Assembly (NCBI RefSeq): GCF_032854445.1
Contig: NW_027018255.1
Coordinates: forward strand, 1-51,564
Length of the DNA stretch: 51,564 nt
Reading direction: 5' to 3'
DNA from: Liolophura sinensis
Taxonomy: Eukaryota > Mollusca > Polyplacophora > Chitonida > Chitonidae
Below, in pieces: positions 33,854 to 46,503 of the stretch (positions are counted from its first letter, which is position 1; the number at the start of each line of letters is the position of its first letter). The notes under the pieces are model-generated. The model did not search any database, was not told where the DNA came from, and saw only the letters and a program-made list of their open reading frames with translations. The position numbers and the translations under genes are program-made.

Positions 33854-36053
33854 GTTCCAGTGCTGCTGGTAAGAGGCTAATCCGACGTATTTTGTCACGA
33901 GAAATCGAATGGTGCAAACCGCGTTGCTCTCCGTCTAATACTTTTGGCTGTAGCGACAATTGAATGATCATTGATGTCATAGTCACGTGCCCAGCAACGG
34001 CTCTTACTCCATGGAAACCAGGGAAATATGCAATTTTTTAACAGCTGCCGATGCCTGGCCCAATTCCGCATCTATTAGAACCTTATAAATGTGGTTCAGT
34101 GATCAGTTGTACTTTTTACAGCAGACTGTATCTAGTACATTGTGTTTTTTATGTACTAATGGTGTGGTTTTTTCTACACGTAGATAAAGACATTGAGATT
34201 GTCTTGGACTTAGAAGTAAGACAATTGCTGGGTGAGTTAAATGGGCTTAGCCCAAAGATTTGACGTCTTCTGGGCTACAGAAGGGCACATAACTTATAGT
34301 CAAAAGTTGAATATAGTAATGACCAGTCGCGATTGTACATAGTAGATTGTATCCGATTTCAAATTAACAAAAAGACCAGGCAAAAATGCAAAAGTGGAAA
34401 AACTGTTCCAGTGCTGCTGGTAAGAGGCTAATCCGACGTATTTTGTCACGAGAAATCGAATGGTGCAAACCGCGTTGCTCTCCGACCAATACTTTTGGCT
34501 GTAGCGACAATTGAATGATCATTGATGTCATAGTCACGTGCCCTAGCAACGGCTCTTACTCCATGGAAACCAGGGAAATATGCAATTTTTTAACAGCTGC
34601 CGATGCCTGGCCCATTCCGCATCTATTAGAACCTTATAAATGTGGTTCAGTGATCAGTTGTACTTTTTACAGCAGACTGTATCTAGTACATTGTGTTTTT
34701 TATGTACGAATGGTGTGGTTTTTCTACACGTAGATAAAGACATTGAGATTGTCTTGGACTTAAAAGTAAGACAATTGCTGGATGAGTTAAATGGGCTTAG
34801 CCCAAAGATTTGACGTCTTCTGGGCTACCGAAAGGCACATAACGTATAGTTAAAAGTTGAATATAGTAACGACCAGTCGCGATTGTGCATAGTACAGTGT
34901 ATCCGATTTCAATTAACAAAAAGACCAGGCAAAAATGCAAAAGTGGAAAAACTGTTCCAGTGCTGCTGGTAAGAGGCTAATCCGACGTATTTTGTCACGA
35001 GAAATCGAATGGTGCAAACCGCGTTGCTCTCCGACCAATACTTTTGGCTGTAGCGACAATTGAATGATCATTGATGTCATAGTCACGTGCCTAGCAACGG
35101 CTCTTACTCCATGGAAACCAAGGAAATTTGCAATTTTTTAAACAGCTGCCGATGCCTGGCCCAATCCGCATCTATTAGAACCTTATTGATGTGGTTCAGT
35201 GATCAGTTGTACTTTTTACAGCAGACTGTATCTAATACATTGTGTTTTTTATGTACGAATGGTGTGGTTTTTCTACACGTAGATAAAGACATTGAGATTG
35301 TCTTGGACTTAAAAGTAAGACAATTGCTGGATGAGTTAAATGGGCTTAGCCCAAAGATTTGACGTCTTCTGGGCTACCGAAGGGCACATAACGTATAGTT
35401 AAAAGTTGAATATAGTAACGACCAGTCGCGATTGTGCATAGTACAGTGTATCCGATTTCAATTAACAAAAAGACCAGGCAAAAATGCAAAAGTGGAAAAA
35501 CTGTTCCAGTGCTGCTGGTAAGAGGGTAATCCGACGTATTTTGTCACGAGAAATCGAATGGTGCAAACCGCGTTGCTCTCCGACTAATACTTTTGGCTGT
35601 AGCGACAATTGAATGATCATTGATGTCATAGTCACGTGCCTAGCAACGGCTCTTACTCCATGGAAACCAGGGAAATTTGCAATTTTTTAAACAGCTGCCG
35701 ATGCCTGGCCCAATTCCGCATCTATTAGAACCTTATAGATGTGGTTCAGTGATCAGTTGTACTTTTTACAGCAGACTGTAATCTAGTACATTGTGTTTTT
35801 TATGTACGAATGGTGTGGTTTTTCTACACGTAGATAAAGACATTGAAATTGTCTTAGACTTAAAAGTAAGACAATTGCTGGATGAGTTAAATGGGCTTAG
35901 CCCAAAGATTTGACGTCTTCTGGGCTACCGAAGGGCACATAACGTATTGTTAAAAGTTGAATATAGTAACGACCAGTCGCGATTGTGCATAGTACAGTAT
36001 ATCCGATTTCAATTAACAAAAAGACCAGGCAAAAATGCAAAAGTGGAAAAACT
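33854..36053. repeat. Four-monomer higher-order unit D-D-B'-B, copy 2 (2.2 kb)
   Basis: Starts: 33854, 34405, 34954, 35503, with tails Y, X, X, X. It shows the same marker series as copy 1 (TGTACTAATGG; CCGAAAGGC; CCAAGGAAATTT; GAGGGTAATCC with CTTAGACTT and CGTATTGTT). The offset to copy 3 is about 2,199 bp. Confidence 0.9.
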
Positions 36054-38251
36054 GTTCCAGTGCTGCTGGTAAGAGGCTAATCCGACGTATTTTGTCACGA
36101 GAAATCGAATGGTGCAAACCGCGTTGCTCTCCGTCTAATACTTTTGGCTGTAGCGACAATTGAATGATCATTGATGTCATAGTCACGTGCCCAGCAACGG
36201 CTCTTACTCATGGAAACCAGGGAAATATGCAATTTTTTAACAGCTGCCGATGCCTGGCCCAATTCCGCATCTATTAGAACCTTATAAATGTGGTTCAGTG
36301 ATCAGTTGTACTTTTTACAGCAGACTGTATCTAGTACATTGTGTTTTTTATGTACTAATGGTGTGGTTTTTCTACACGTAGATAAAGACATTGAGATTGT
36401 CTTGGACTTAGAAGTAAGACAATTGCTGGGTGAGTTAAATGGGCTTAGCCCAAAGATTTGACGTCTTCTGGGCTACAGAAGGGCACATACTTATAGTCAA
36501 AAGTTGAATATAGTAATGACCAGTCGCGATTGTACATAGTAGATTGTATCCGATTTCAAATTAACAAAAAGACCAGGCAAAAATGCAAAAGTGGAAAAAC
36601 TGTTTCCAGTGCTGCTGGTAAGAGGCTAATCCGACGTATTTTGTCACGAGAAATCGAATGGTGCAAACCGCGTTGCTCTCCGACCAATACTTTTGGCTGT
36701 AGCGACAATTGAATGATCATTGATGTCATAGTCACGTGCCTAGCAACGGCTCTTACTCCATGGAAACCAGGGAAATATGCAATTTTTTAACAGCTGCCGA
36801 TGCCTGGCCCAATTCCGCATCTATTAGAACCTTATAAATGTGGTTCAGTGATCAGTTGTACTTTTTACAGCAGACTGTATCTAGTACATTGTGTTTTTTA
36901 TGTACGAATGGTGTGGTTTTTCTACACGTAGATAAAGACATTGAGATTGTCTTGGACTTAAAAGTAAGACAATTGCTGGATGAGTTAAATGGGCTTAGCC
37001 CAAAGATTTGACGTCTTCTGGGCTACCGAAAGGCACATAACGTATAGTTAAAAGTTGAATATAGTAACGACCAGTCGCGATTGTGCATAGTACAGTGTAT
37101 CCGATTTCAATTAACAAAAAAGACCAGGCAAAAATGCAAAAGTGGAAAAACTGTTCCAGTGCTGCTGGTAAGAGGCTAATCCGACGTATTTTGTCACGAG
37201 AAATCGAATGGTGCAAACCGCGTTGCTCTCCGACCAATACTTTTGGCTGTAGCGACAATTGAATGATCATTGATGTCATAGTCACGTGCCTAGCAACGGC
37301 TCTTACTCCATGGAAACCAAGGAAATTTGCAATTTTTTAAACAGCTGCCGATGCCTGCCCAATTCCGCATCTATTAGAACCTTATTGATGTGGTTCAGTG
37401 ATCAGTTGTACTTTTTACAGCAGACTGTATCTAATACATTGTGTTTTTTATGTACGAATGGTGTGGTTTTTCTACACGTAGATAAAGACATTGAGATTGT
37501 CTTGGACTTAAAAGTAAGACAATTGCTGGATGAGTTAAATGGGCTTAGCCCAAAGATTTGACGTCTTCTGGGCTACCGAAGGGCACATAACGTATAGTTA
37601 AAAGTTGAATATAGTAACGACCAGTCGCGATTGTGCATAGTACAGTGTATCCGATTTCAATTAACAAAAAGACCAGGCAAAAATGCAAAAGTGGAAAAAC
37701 TGTTCCAGTGCTGCTGGTAAGAGGGTAATCCGACGTATTTTGTCACGAGAAATCGAATGGTGCAAACCGCGTTGCTCTCCGACTAATACTTTTGGCTGTA
37801 GCGACAATTGAATGATCATTGATGTCATAGTCACGTGCCTAGCAACGGCTCTTACTCCATGGAAACCAGGGAAATTTGCAATTTTTTAAACAGCTGCCGA
37901 TGCCTGGCCCAATTCCGCATCTATTAGAACCTTATAGATGTGGTTCAGTGATCAGTTGTACTTTTTACAGCAGACTGTATCTAGTACATTGTGTTTTTTA
38001 TGTACGAATGGTGTGGTTTTTCTACACGTAGATAAAGACATTGAAATTGTCTTGGACTTAAAAGTAAGACAATTGCTGGATGAGTTAAATGGGCTTAGCC
38101 CAAAGATTTGACGTCTTCTGGGCTACCGAAGGGCACATAACGTATTGTTAAAAGTTGAATATAGTAACGACCAGTCGCGATTGTGCATAGTACAGTGTAT
38201 CCGATTTCAATTAACAAAAAGACCAGGCAAAAATGCAAAAGTGGAAAAACT
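36054..38251. repeat. Four-monomer higher-order unit D-D-B'-B, copy 3 (2.2 kb)
   Basis: Starts: 36054, 36602, 37153, 37702, with tails Y, X, X, X. It has the same markers as copy 2, except that the last monomer has regained CTTGGACTT in place of CTTAGACTT while keeping GAGGGTAATCC and CGTATTGTT. After this unit the four-monomer period stops. Confidence 0.9.
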
Positions 38252-41001
38252 GTTCCAGTGCTGCTGGTAAGAGGCTAATCCGACGTATTTTGTCACGAGA
38301 AATCGAATGGTGCAAACCGCGTTGCTCTCCGACCAATACTTTTGGCTGTAGCGACAATTGAATGATCATTGATATCATAGTCACGTGCCCAGCAACGGCT
38401 CTTACTCCATGGAAACCAGGGAAATATGCAATTTTTTAACAGCTGCCGATGCCTGGCCCAATTCCGCATCTATTAGAACCTTATAAATGTGGTTCAGTGA
38501 TCAGTTGTACTTTTTACAGCAGACTGTATCTAGTACATTGTGTTTTTTATGTACGAATGGTGTGGTTTTTCTACACGTAGATAAAGACATTGAGATTGTC
38601 TTGGACTTAAAAGTAAGACAATTGCTGGGTGAGTTAAATGGGCTTAGCCCAAAGATTTGACGTCTTCTGGGCTACAGAAGGGCACATAACTTATAGTCAA
38701 AAGTTGAATATAGTAATGACCAGTCGCGATTGTACATAGTAGATTGTATCCGATTTCAAATTAACAAAAAGACCAGGCAAAAATGCAAAAGTGGAAAAAC
38801 TGTTCCAGTGCTGCTGGTAAGAGGCTAATCCGACGTATTTTATGACGAGAAATCGAATGGTGCAAACCGCGTTGCTCTCCGACCAATACTTTTGGCTGTA
38901 GCGACAATTGAATGATCATTGATGTCATAGTCACGTGCCCAGCAACGGCTCTTACTCCATGGAAACCAGGGAAATTTGCAATTTTTTAAACAGCTGCCGA
39001 TGCCTGGCCCAATTCCGCATCTATTAGAACCTTATTGATGTGGTTCAGTGATCAGTTGTACTTTTTACAGCAGACTGTATCTAAAACATTGTGTTTTTTA
39101 TGTACGAATGGTGTGGTTTTTCTACACGTAGATAAAGACATTGAGATTGTCTTGGACTTAAAAGTAAGACAATTGCTGGGTGAGTTAAATGGGCTTAGCC
39201 AAAGATTTGACGTCTTCTGGGCTACAGAAGGGCACATAACTTATAGTCAAAAGTTGAATATAGTAATGACCAGTCGCGATTGTACATAGTAGATTGTATC
39301 CGATTTCAAATTAACAAAAAGACCAGGCAAAAATGCAAAAGTGGAAAAACTGTTCCAGTGCTGCTGGTAAGAGGCTAATCCGACGTATTTTATGACGAGA
39401 AATCGAATGGTGCAAACCGCGTTGCTCTCCGACCAATACTTTGGCTGTAGCCACAATTGAATGATCATTGATGTCATAGTCACGTGCCTAGCAACGGCTC
39501 TTACTCCATGGAAACCAGGGAAATTTGCAATTTTTTAAACAGCTGCCGATGCCTGGCCCAATTCCGCATCTATTAGAACCTTATTGATGTGGTTCAGTGA
39601 TCAGTTGTACTTTTTACAGCAGACTGTATCTAATACATTGTGTTTTATATGTACGAATGGTGTGGTTTTTCTACACGTAGATAAAGACATTGAGATTGTC
39701 TTGGACTTAAAAGTAAGACAATTGCTGGATGAGTTAAATGGGCTTAGCCCAAAGATTTGACGTCTTCTGGGCTACCGAAGGGCACATAACGTATAGTTAA
39801 AAGTTGAATATAGTAACGACCAGTCGCGATTGTGCATAGTACAGTGTATCCGATTTCAATTAACAAAAAGACCAGGCAAAAAATGCAAAAGTGGAAAAAC
39901 TGTTCCAGTGCTGCTGGTAAGGGCCTAATCCGACGTATTTTGTCACGAGAAATCGAATGGTGCAAACCGCGTTGCTCTCCGACCAATACTTTTGGCTGTA
40001 GCGACAATTGAATGATCATTGATGTCATAGTCACGTGCCCAGCAACGGCTCTTACTCCATGGAAACCAGGGAAATATGCAATTTTTTAACAGCTGCCGAT
40101 GCCTGGCCCAATTCCGCATCTATTAGAACCTTATAAATGTGGTTCAGTGATCAGTTGTACTTTTTACAGCAGACTGTATCTAGTACATTGTGTTTTTTTA
40201 CGTACGAATGGTGTGGTTTTTCTACACGTAGATAAAGACATTGAGATTGTCTTGGACTTAAAAGTAAGACAATTGCTGGGTGAGTTAAATGGGCTTAGCC
40301 AAAGATTTGACGTCTTCTGGGCTACAGAAGGGCACATAACTTATAGTCAAACGTTGAATATAGTAATGACCAGTCGCGATTGTACATAGTAGATTGTATC
40401 CGATTTCAAATTAACAAAAAGACCAGGCAAAAATGCAAAAGTGGAAAAACTGTTCCAGTGCTGCTGGTAAGAAGCTAATCCGACGTATTTTGTGACGAGA
40501 AATCGAATGGTGCAAACCGCGTTGCTCTCCGACCAATACTTTTGGCTGTAGCGACAATTGAATGATCATTAATGTCATAGTCACGTGCCTAGCAACGGCT
40601 CTTACTCCATGGAAACCAGGGAAATTTGCAATTTTTTAAACAGCTGCCGATGCCTGGCCCAATTCCGCATCTATTAGAACCTTATAGATGTGGTTCAGTG
40701 ATCAGTTGTACTTTTTACAGCAGACTGTATCTAGTACATTGTGTTTTTTATGTACGAATGGTGTGGTTTTTCTACACGTAGATAAAGACATTGAAATTGT
40801 CTTGGACTTAAAAGTAAGACAATTGCTGGATGAGTTAAATGGGCTTAGCCCAAAGATTTGACGTCTTCTGGGCTACCGAAGGGCACATAACGTATAGTTA
40901 AAAGTTGAATATAGTAACGACCAGTCGCGATTGTGCATAGTACAGTGTATCCGATTTCAATTAACAAAAAGACCAGGCAAAAATGCAAAAGTGGAAAAAC
41001 T
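38252..41001. repeat. Transition segment D-B'-B'-D-B between the two higher-order domains
   Basis: Starts: 38252, 38802, 39352, 39902, 40452. The two adjacent B' monomers share TTTTATGACGAG (near 38,838 and 39,388), which suggests a single-monomer duplication. The first has GATATCATAG, the last has AAGAAGCTAATCC and CATTAATGTC. The monomer at 38,802 has the one-base-short GGGCTTAGCCAAAG, which leaves an 84-codon open frame I do not consider a gene. Confidence 0.85.
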
Positions 41002-43752
41002 GTTCCAGTGCTGCTGGTAAGAGGCTAATCCGACGTATTTTGTCACGAGAAATCGAATGGTGCAAACCGCGTTGCTCTCCGACCAATACTTTTGTCTGTA
41101 GCGACAATTGAATGATCATTGATGTCATAGTCACGTGCCCAGCAACGGCTCTTACTCCATGGAAACCAGGGAAATATGCAATTTTTAACAGCTGCCGATG
41201 CCTGGCCCAATTCCGCATCTATTAGAACCTTATAAATGTGGTTCAGTGATCAGTTGTACTTTTTACAGCAGACTGTATCTAGTACATTGTGTTTTTTATG
41301 TACGAATGGTGTGGTTTTTCTACACGTAGATAAAGACATTGAGATTGTCTTGGACTTAAAAGTAAGACAATTGCTGGGTGAGTTAAATGGGCTTAGCCCA
41401 AAGATTTGACGTCTTCTGGGCTACAGAAGGGCACATAACTTATAGTCAAAAGTTGAATATAGTAATGACCAGTCGCGATTGTACATAGTAGATTGTATCC
41501 GATTTCAAATTAACAAAAAGACCAGGCAAAAATGCAAAAGTGGAAAAACTGTTCCAGTGCTGCTGGTAAAAGGATAATCCGACGTATTTTATCACGAGAA
41601 ATCGAATGGTGCAAACCGCGTTGCTCTCCGACCAATACTTTTGGCTGTAGCGACAATTGAATGATCATTGATGTCATAGTCACGTGCCTAGCAACGGCTC
41701 TTACTCCATGGAAACCAGGTAAATTTGCAATTTTTTAAACAGCTGCCGATGCCTGGCCCAATTCCGCATCTATTAGAACCTTATTGATGTGGTTCAGTGA
41801 TCAGTTGTACTTTTTACAGCAGACTGTATCTAATACATTGTGTTTTTTATGTACGAATGGTGTGGTTTTTCTACACGTAGATAAAGACATTGAGATTGTC
41901 TTGGACTTAAAAGTAAGACAATTGCTGGATGAGTTAAATGGGCTTAGCCCAAAGATTTGACGTCTTCTGGGCTACCGAAGGGCACATAACGTATAGTTAA
42001 AAGTTGAATATAGTAACGACCAGTCGCGATTGTGCATAGTACAGTGTATCCGATTTCAATTAACAAAAAGACCAGGCAAAAATGCAAAAGTGGAAAAACT
42101 GTTCCAGTGCTGCTGGTAAGAGGCTAATCCGACGTATTTTGTGACGAGAAATCGAATGGTGCAAACCGCGTTGCTCTCCGACTAATACTTTTGGCTGTAG
42201 CGACAAATGAATGATCATTGATGTCATAGTCACGTGCCCAGCAACGGCTCTTACTCCATGGAAACCAGGGAAATATGCAATTTTTTAACAGCTGCCGATG
42301 CCTGGCCCAATTCCGCATCTATTAGAACCTTATAAATGTGGTTCAGTGATCAGTTGTACTTTTTACAGCAGACTGTATCTAGTACTTTGTGTTTTTTTAT
42401 GTACGAATGGTGTGGTTTTTCTACACGTAGATAAAGACATTGAGATTGTCTTGGACTTAAAAGTAAGACAATTGCTGGGTGAGTTAAATGGGCTTAGCCC
42501 AAAGATTTGACGTCTTCTGGGCTACAGAAGGGCACATAACTTATAGTCAAAAGTTGAATATAGTAATGACCAGTCGCGATTGTACATAGTAGATTGTATC
42601 CGATTTCAAATTAACAAAAAGACCATGCAAAAATGCAAAAGTGGAAAAACTGTTCCAGTGCTGCTGGTAAGAGGCTAATCCGACGTATTTTGTGACGAGA
42701 AATCGAATGGTGCAAACCGCGTTGCTCTCCGACCAATACTTTTGGCTGTAGCGACAATTGAATGATCATTGATGTCATAGTCACGTGCCTAGCAACGGCT
42801 CTTACTCCATGGAAACCAGGGAAATTTGCAATTTTTTAAACAGCTGCCGATGCCTGGCCCAATTCCGCATCTATTAGAACCTTATAGATGTGGTTCAGCG
42901 ATCAGTTGTACTTTTTACAGCAGACTGTATCTAGTACATTGTGTTTTTTATGTACGAATGGTGTGGTTTTTCTACACGTAGATAAAGACATTGAAATTGT
43001 CTTGGACTTAGAAGTAAGACAATTGCTGGGTGAGTTAAATGGGCTTAGCCCAAGGATTTGACGTCTTCTGGGCTACAGAAGGGCACATAACTTATAGTCA
43101 AAAGTTGAATATAGTAATGACCAGTCGCGATTGTACATAGTAGATTGTATCCGATTTCAAATTAACAAAAAGACCAGGCAAAAATGCAAAAGTGGAAAAA
43201 CTGTTCCAGTGCTGCTGGTAAGAGGCTAATCCGACGTATTTTGTGACGAGAAATCGAATGGTGCAAACCGCGTTGCTCTGCGACCAATACTTTTGGCTGT
43301 AGCGACAATTGAATGATCATTGATGTCATAGTCACGTGCCTAGCAACGGCTCTTACTCCATGGAAACCAGGGAAATTTGCAATTTTTTAAACAGCTGCCG
43401 ATGCCTGGCCCAATTCCGCATCTATTAGAACCTTATAGATGTGGTTCAGTGATCAGTTGTACTTTTTACAGCAGACTGTATCTAGTACATTGTGTTTTTT
43501 ATGTACGAATGGTGTGGTTTTTCTACACGTAGATAAAGACATTGAAATTGTCTTGGACTTAAAAGTAAGACAATTGCTGGATGAGTTAAATGGGCTTAGC
43601 CCAAAGATTTGACGTCTTCTGGGCTACCGAAGGGCACATAACGTATAGTTAAAAGTTGAATATAGTAACGACCAGTCGCGATTGTGCATAGTACAGTGTA
43701 TCCGATTTCAATTAACAAAAAGACCAGGCAAAAATGCAAAAGTGGAAAAACT
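41002..43752. repeat. Five-monomer higher-order unit D-B'-D-B-B, copy 1 (2.75 kb)
   Basis: Starts: 41002, 41551, 42101, 42652, 43203. Markers: AAAAGGATAATCC, TTTTATCACGAG and CCAGGTAAATTT in the second monomer; GACAAATGAATG and AGTACTTTGTG in the third; ACCATGCAAAAATG, GTTCAGCGATCAG and CCCAAGGATTTG in or just before the fourth. These also occur in the unit starting at 48,704. Confidence 0.88.
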
Positions 43753-46503
43753 GTTCCAGTGCTGCTGGTAAGAGGCTAATCCGACGTATTTTGTGACGAG
43801 AAATCGAATGGTGCAAACCGCGTTGCTCTCCGACCAATACTTTTGGCTGTAGCGACAATTGAATGATCATTGATGTCATAGTCACGTGCCCAGCAACGGC
43901 TCTTACTCCATGGAAACCAGGGAAATATGCAATTTTTTAACAGCTGCCGATGCCTGGCCCAATTCCGCATCTATTAGAACCTTATAAATGTGGTTCAGTG
44001 ATCAGTTGTACTTTTTACAGCAGACTGTATCTAGTACATTGTGTTTTTTATGTACGAATGGTGTGGTTTTTCTACACGTAGATAAAGACATTGAGATTGT
44101 CTTGGACTTAAAAGTAAGACAATTGCTGGGTGAGTTAAATGGGCTTAGCCCAAAGATTTGACGTCTTCTGGGCTACAGAAGGGCACATAACTTATAGTCA
44201 AAAGTTGAATATAGTAATGACCAGTCGCGATTGTACATAGTAGATTGTATCCGATTTCAAATTAACAAAAAGACCAGGCAAAAATGCAAAAGTGGAAAAA
44301 CTGTTCCAGTGCTGCTGGTAAGAGGATAATCCGACGTATTTTGTCACGAGAAATCGAATGGTGCAAACCGCGTTGCTCTCCGACCAATACTTTTGGCTGT
44401 AGCGACAATTGAATGATCATTGATGTCATAGTCACGTGCCCAGCAACGGCTCTTACTCCATGGAAACCAGGGAAATTTGCAATTTTTTAAACAGCTGCCG
44501 ATGCCTGGCCCAATTCCGCATCTATTAGAACCTTATTGATGTGGTTCAGTGATCAGTTGTACTTTTTACAGCAGACTGTATCTGATACATTGTGTTTTTT
44601 ATGTACGAATGGTGTGGTTTTTCTACACGTAGATAAAGACATTGAGATTGTCTTGGACTTAAAAGTAAGACAATTGCTGGATGAGTTAAATGGGCTTAGC
44701 CCAAAGATTTGACGTCTTCTGGGCTACCGAAGGGCACATAACGTATAGTTAAAAGTTGAATATAGTAACGACCAGTCGCGATTGTGCATAGTACAGTGTA
44801 TCCGATTTCAATTAACAAAAAGACCAGGCAAAAATGCAAAAGTGGAAAAACTGTTCCAGTGCTGCTGGTAAGAGGCTAATCCGACGTATTTTGTGACGAG
44901 AAATCGAATGGTGCAAACCGCGTTGCTCTCCGACTAATACTTTTGGCTGTAGCGACAAATGAATGATCATTGATGTCATAGTCACGTGCCCAGCAACGGC
45001 TCTTACTCCATGGAAACCAGGGAAATATGCAATTTTTTAACAGCTGCCGATGCCTGGCCCAATTCCGCATCTATTAGAACCTTATAAATGTGGTTCAGTG
45101 ATCAGTTGTACTTTTTACAGCAGACTGTATCTAGTACTTTGTGTTTTTTTATGTACGAATGGTGTGGTTTTTCTACACGTAGATAAAGACATTGAGATTG
45201 TCTTGGACTTAAAAGTAAGACAATTGCTGGGTGAGTTAAATGGGCTTAGCCCAAAGATTTGACGTCTTCTGGGCTACAGAAGGGCACATAACTTATAGTC
45301 AAAAGTTGAATATAGTAATGACCAGTCGCGATTGTACATAGTAGATTGTATCCGATTTCAAATTAACAAAAAGACCAGGCAAAAATGCAAAAGTGGAAAA
45401 ACTGTTCCAGTGCTGCTGGTAAGAGGCTAATCCGACGTATTTTGTGACGAGAAATCGAATGGTGCAAACCGCGTTGCTCTCCGACCAATACTTTTGGCTG
45501 TAGCGACAATTGAATGAGCATTGATGTCATAGTCACGTGCCTAGCAACGGCTCTTACTCCATGGAAACCAGGGAAATTTGCAATTTTTTAAACAGCTGCC
45601 GATGCCTGGCCCAATTCCGCATCTATTAGAACCTTATAGATGTGGTTCAGTGATCAGTTGTACTTTTTACAGCAGACTGTATCTAGTACATTGTGTTTTT
45701 CATGTACGAATGGTGTGGTTTTTCTACACGTAGATAAAGACATTGAAATTGTCTTGGACTTAGAAGTAAGACAATTGCTGGATGAGTTAAATGGGCTTAG
45801 CCCAAAGATTTGACGTCTTCTGGGCTACCGAAGGGCACATAACGTATAGTTAAAAGTTGAATATAGTAACGACCAGTCGCGATTGTGCATAGTACAGTGT
45901 ATCCGATTTCAATTAACAAAAAGACCAAACAAAAATGCAAAAGTGGAAAAACTGTTCCAGTGCTGCTGGTAAGAGGCTATTCCGACGTATTTTGTCACGA
46001 GAAATCGAATGGTGCAAACCGCGTTGCTCTCCGACCAATAGTTTTGGCTGTAGCGACAATTGAATGATCATTGATGTCATAGTCACGTGCCCAGCAACGG
46101 CTCTTACTCCCTGGAAACCAGGGAAATTTGCAATTTTTTAAACAGCTGCCGATGGCTGGCCCAATTCCGCATCTATTAGAACCTTATAGATGTGGTTCAG
46201 TGATCAGTTGTACTTTTTACAGCAGACTGTATCTAGTACATTGTGTTTTTTATGTACGAATGGTGTGGTTTTTCTACACGTAGATAAAGACATTGAGATT
46301 GTCTTGGACTTAAAAGTAAGACAATTGCTGGGTGAGTTAAATGGGCTTAGCCCAAAGATTTGACGTCTTCTGGGCTACCGAAGGGCACATAACGTATAGT
46401 TAAAAGTTGAATATAGTAACGACCAGTCGCGATTGTGCATAGTACAGTGTATCCGATTTCAATTAACAAAAAGACCAGGCAAAAATGCAAAAGTGGAAAA
46501 ACT
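43753..46503. repeat. Five-monomer higher-order unit D-B'-D-B-B, copy 2 (2.75 kb)
   Basis: Starts: 43753, 44303, 44853, 45404, 45954. The third monomer carries GACAAATGAATG and AGTACTTTGTG as in copies 1 and 3. The second has AGGATAATCC and TCTGATACATT. The last two have private variants repeated 2,200 bp further on: GAATGAGCATTG with TTTTTCATGTACG in 45,404, and GGCTATTCCG, CCAATAGTTTTG, CCCTGGAAACC and GATGGCTGGCC in 45,954. Confidence 0.88.

Noticed and set aside
40099-40389. A forward open frame of 96 codons as a possible small gene
   Set aside because: It depends on one-base losses in this monomer; homologous positions in adjacent monomers are frameshifted or stopped. There is no promoter or domain support.
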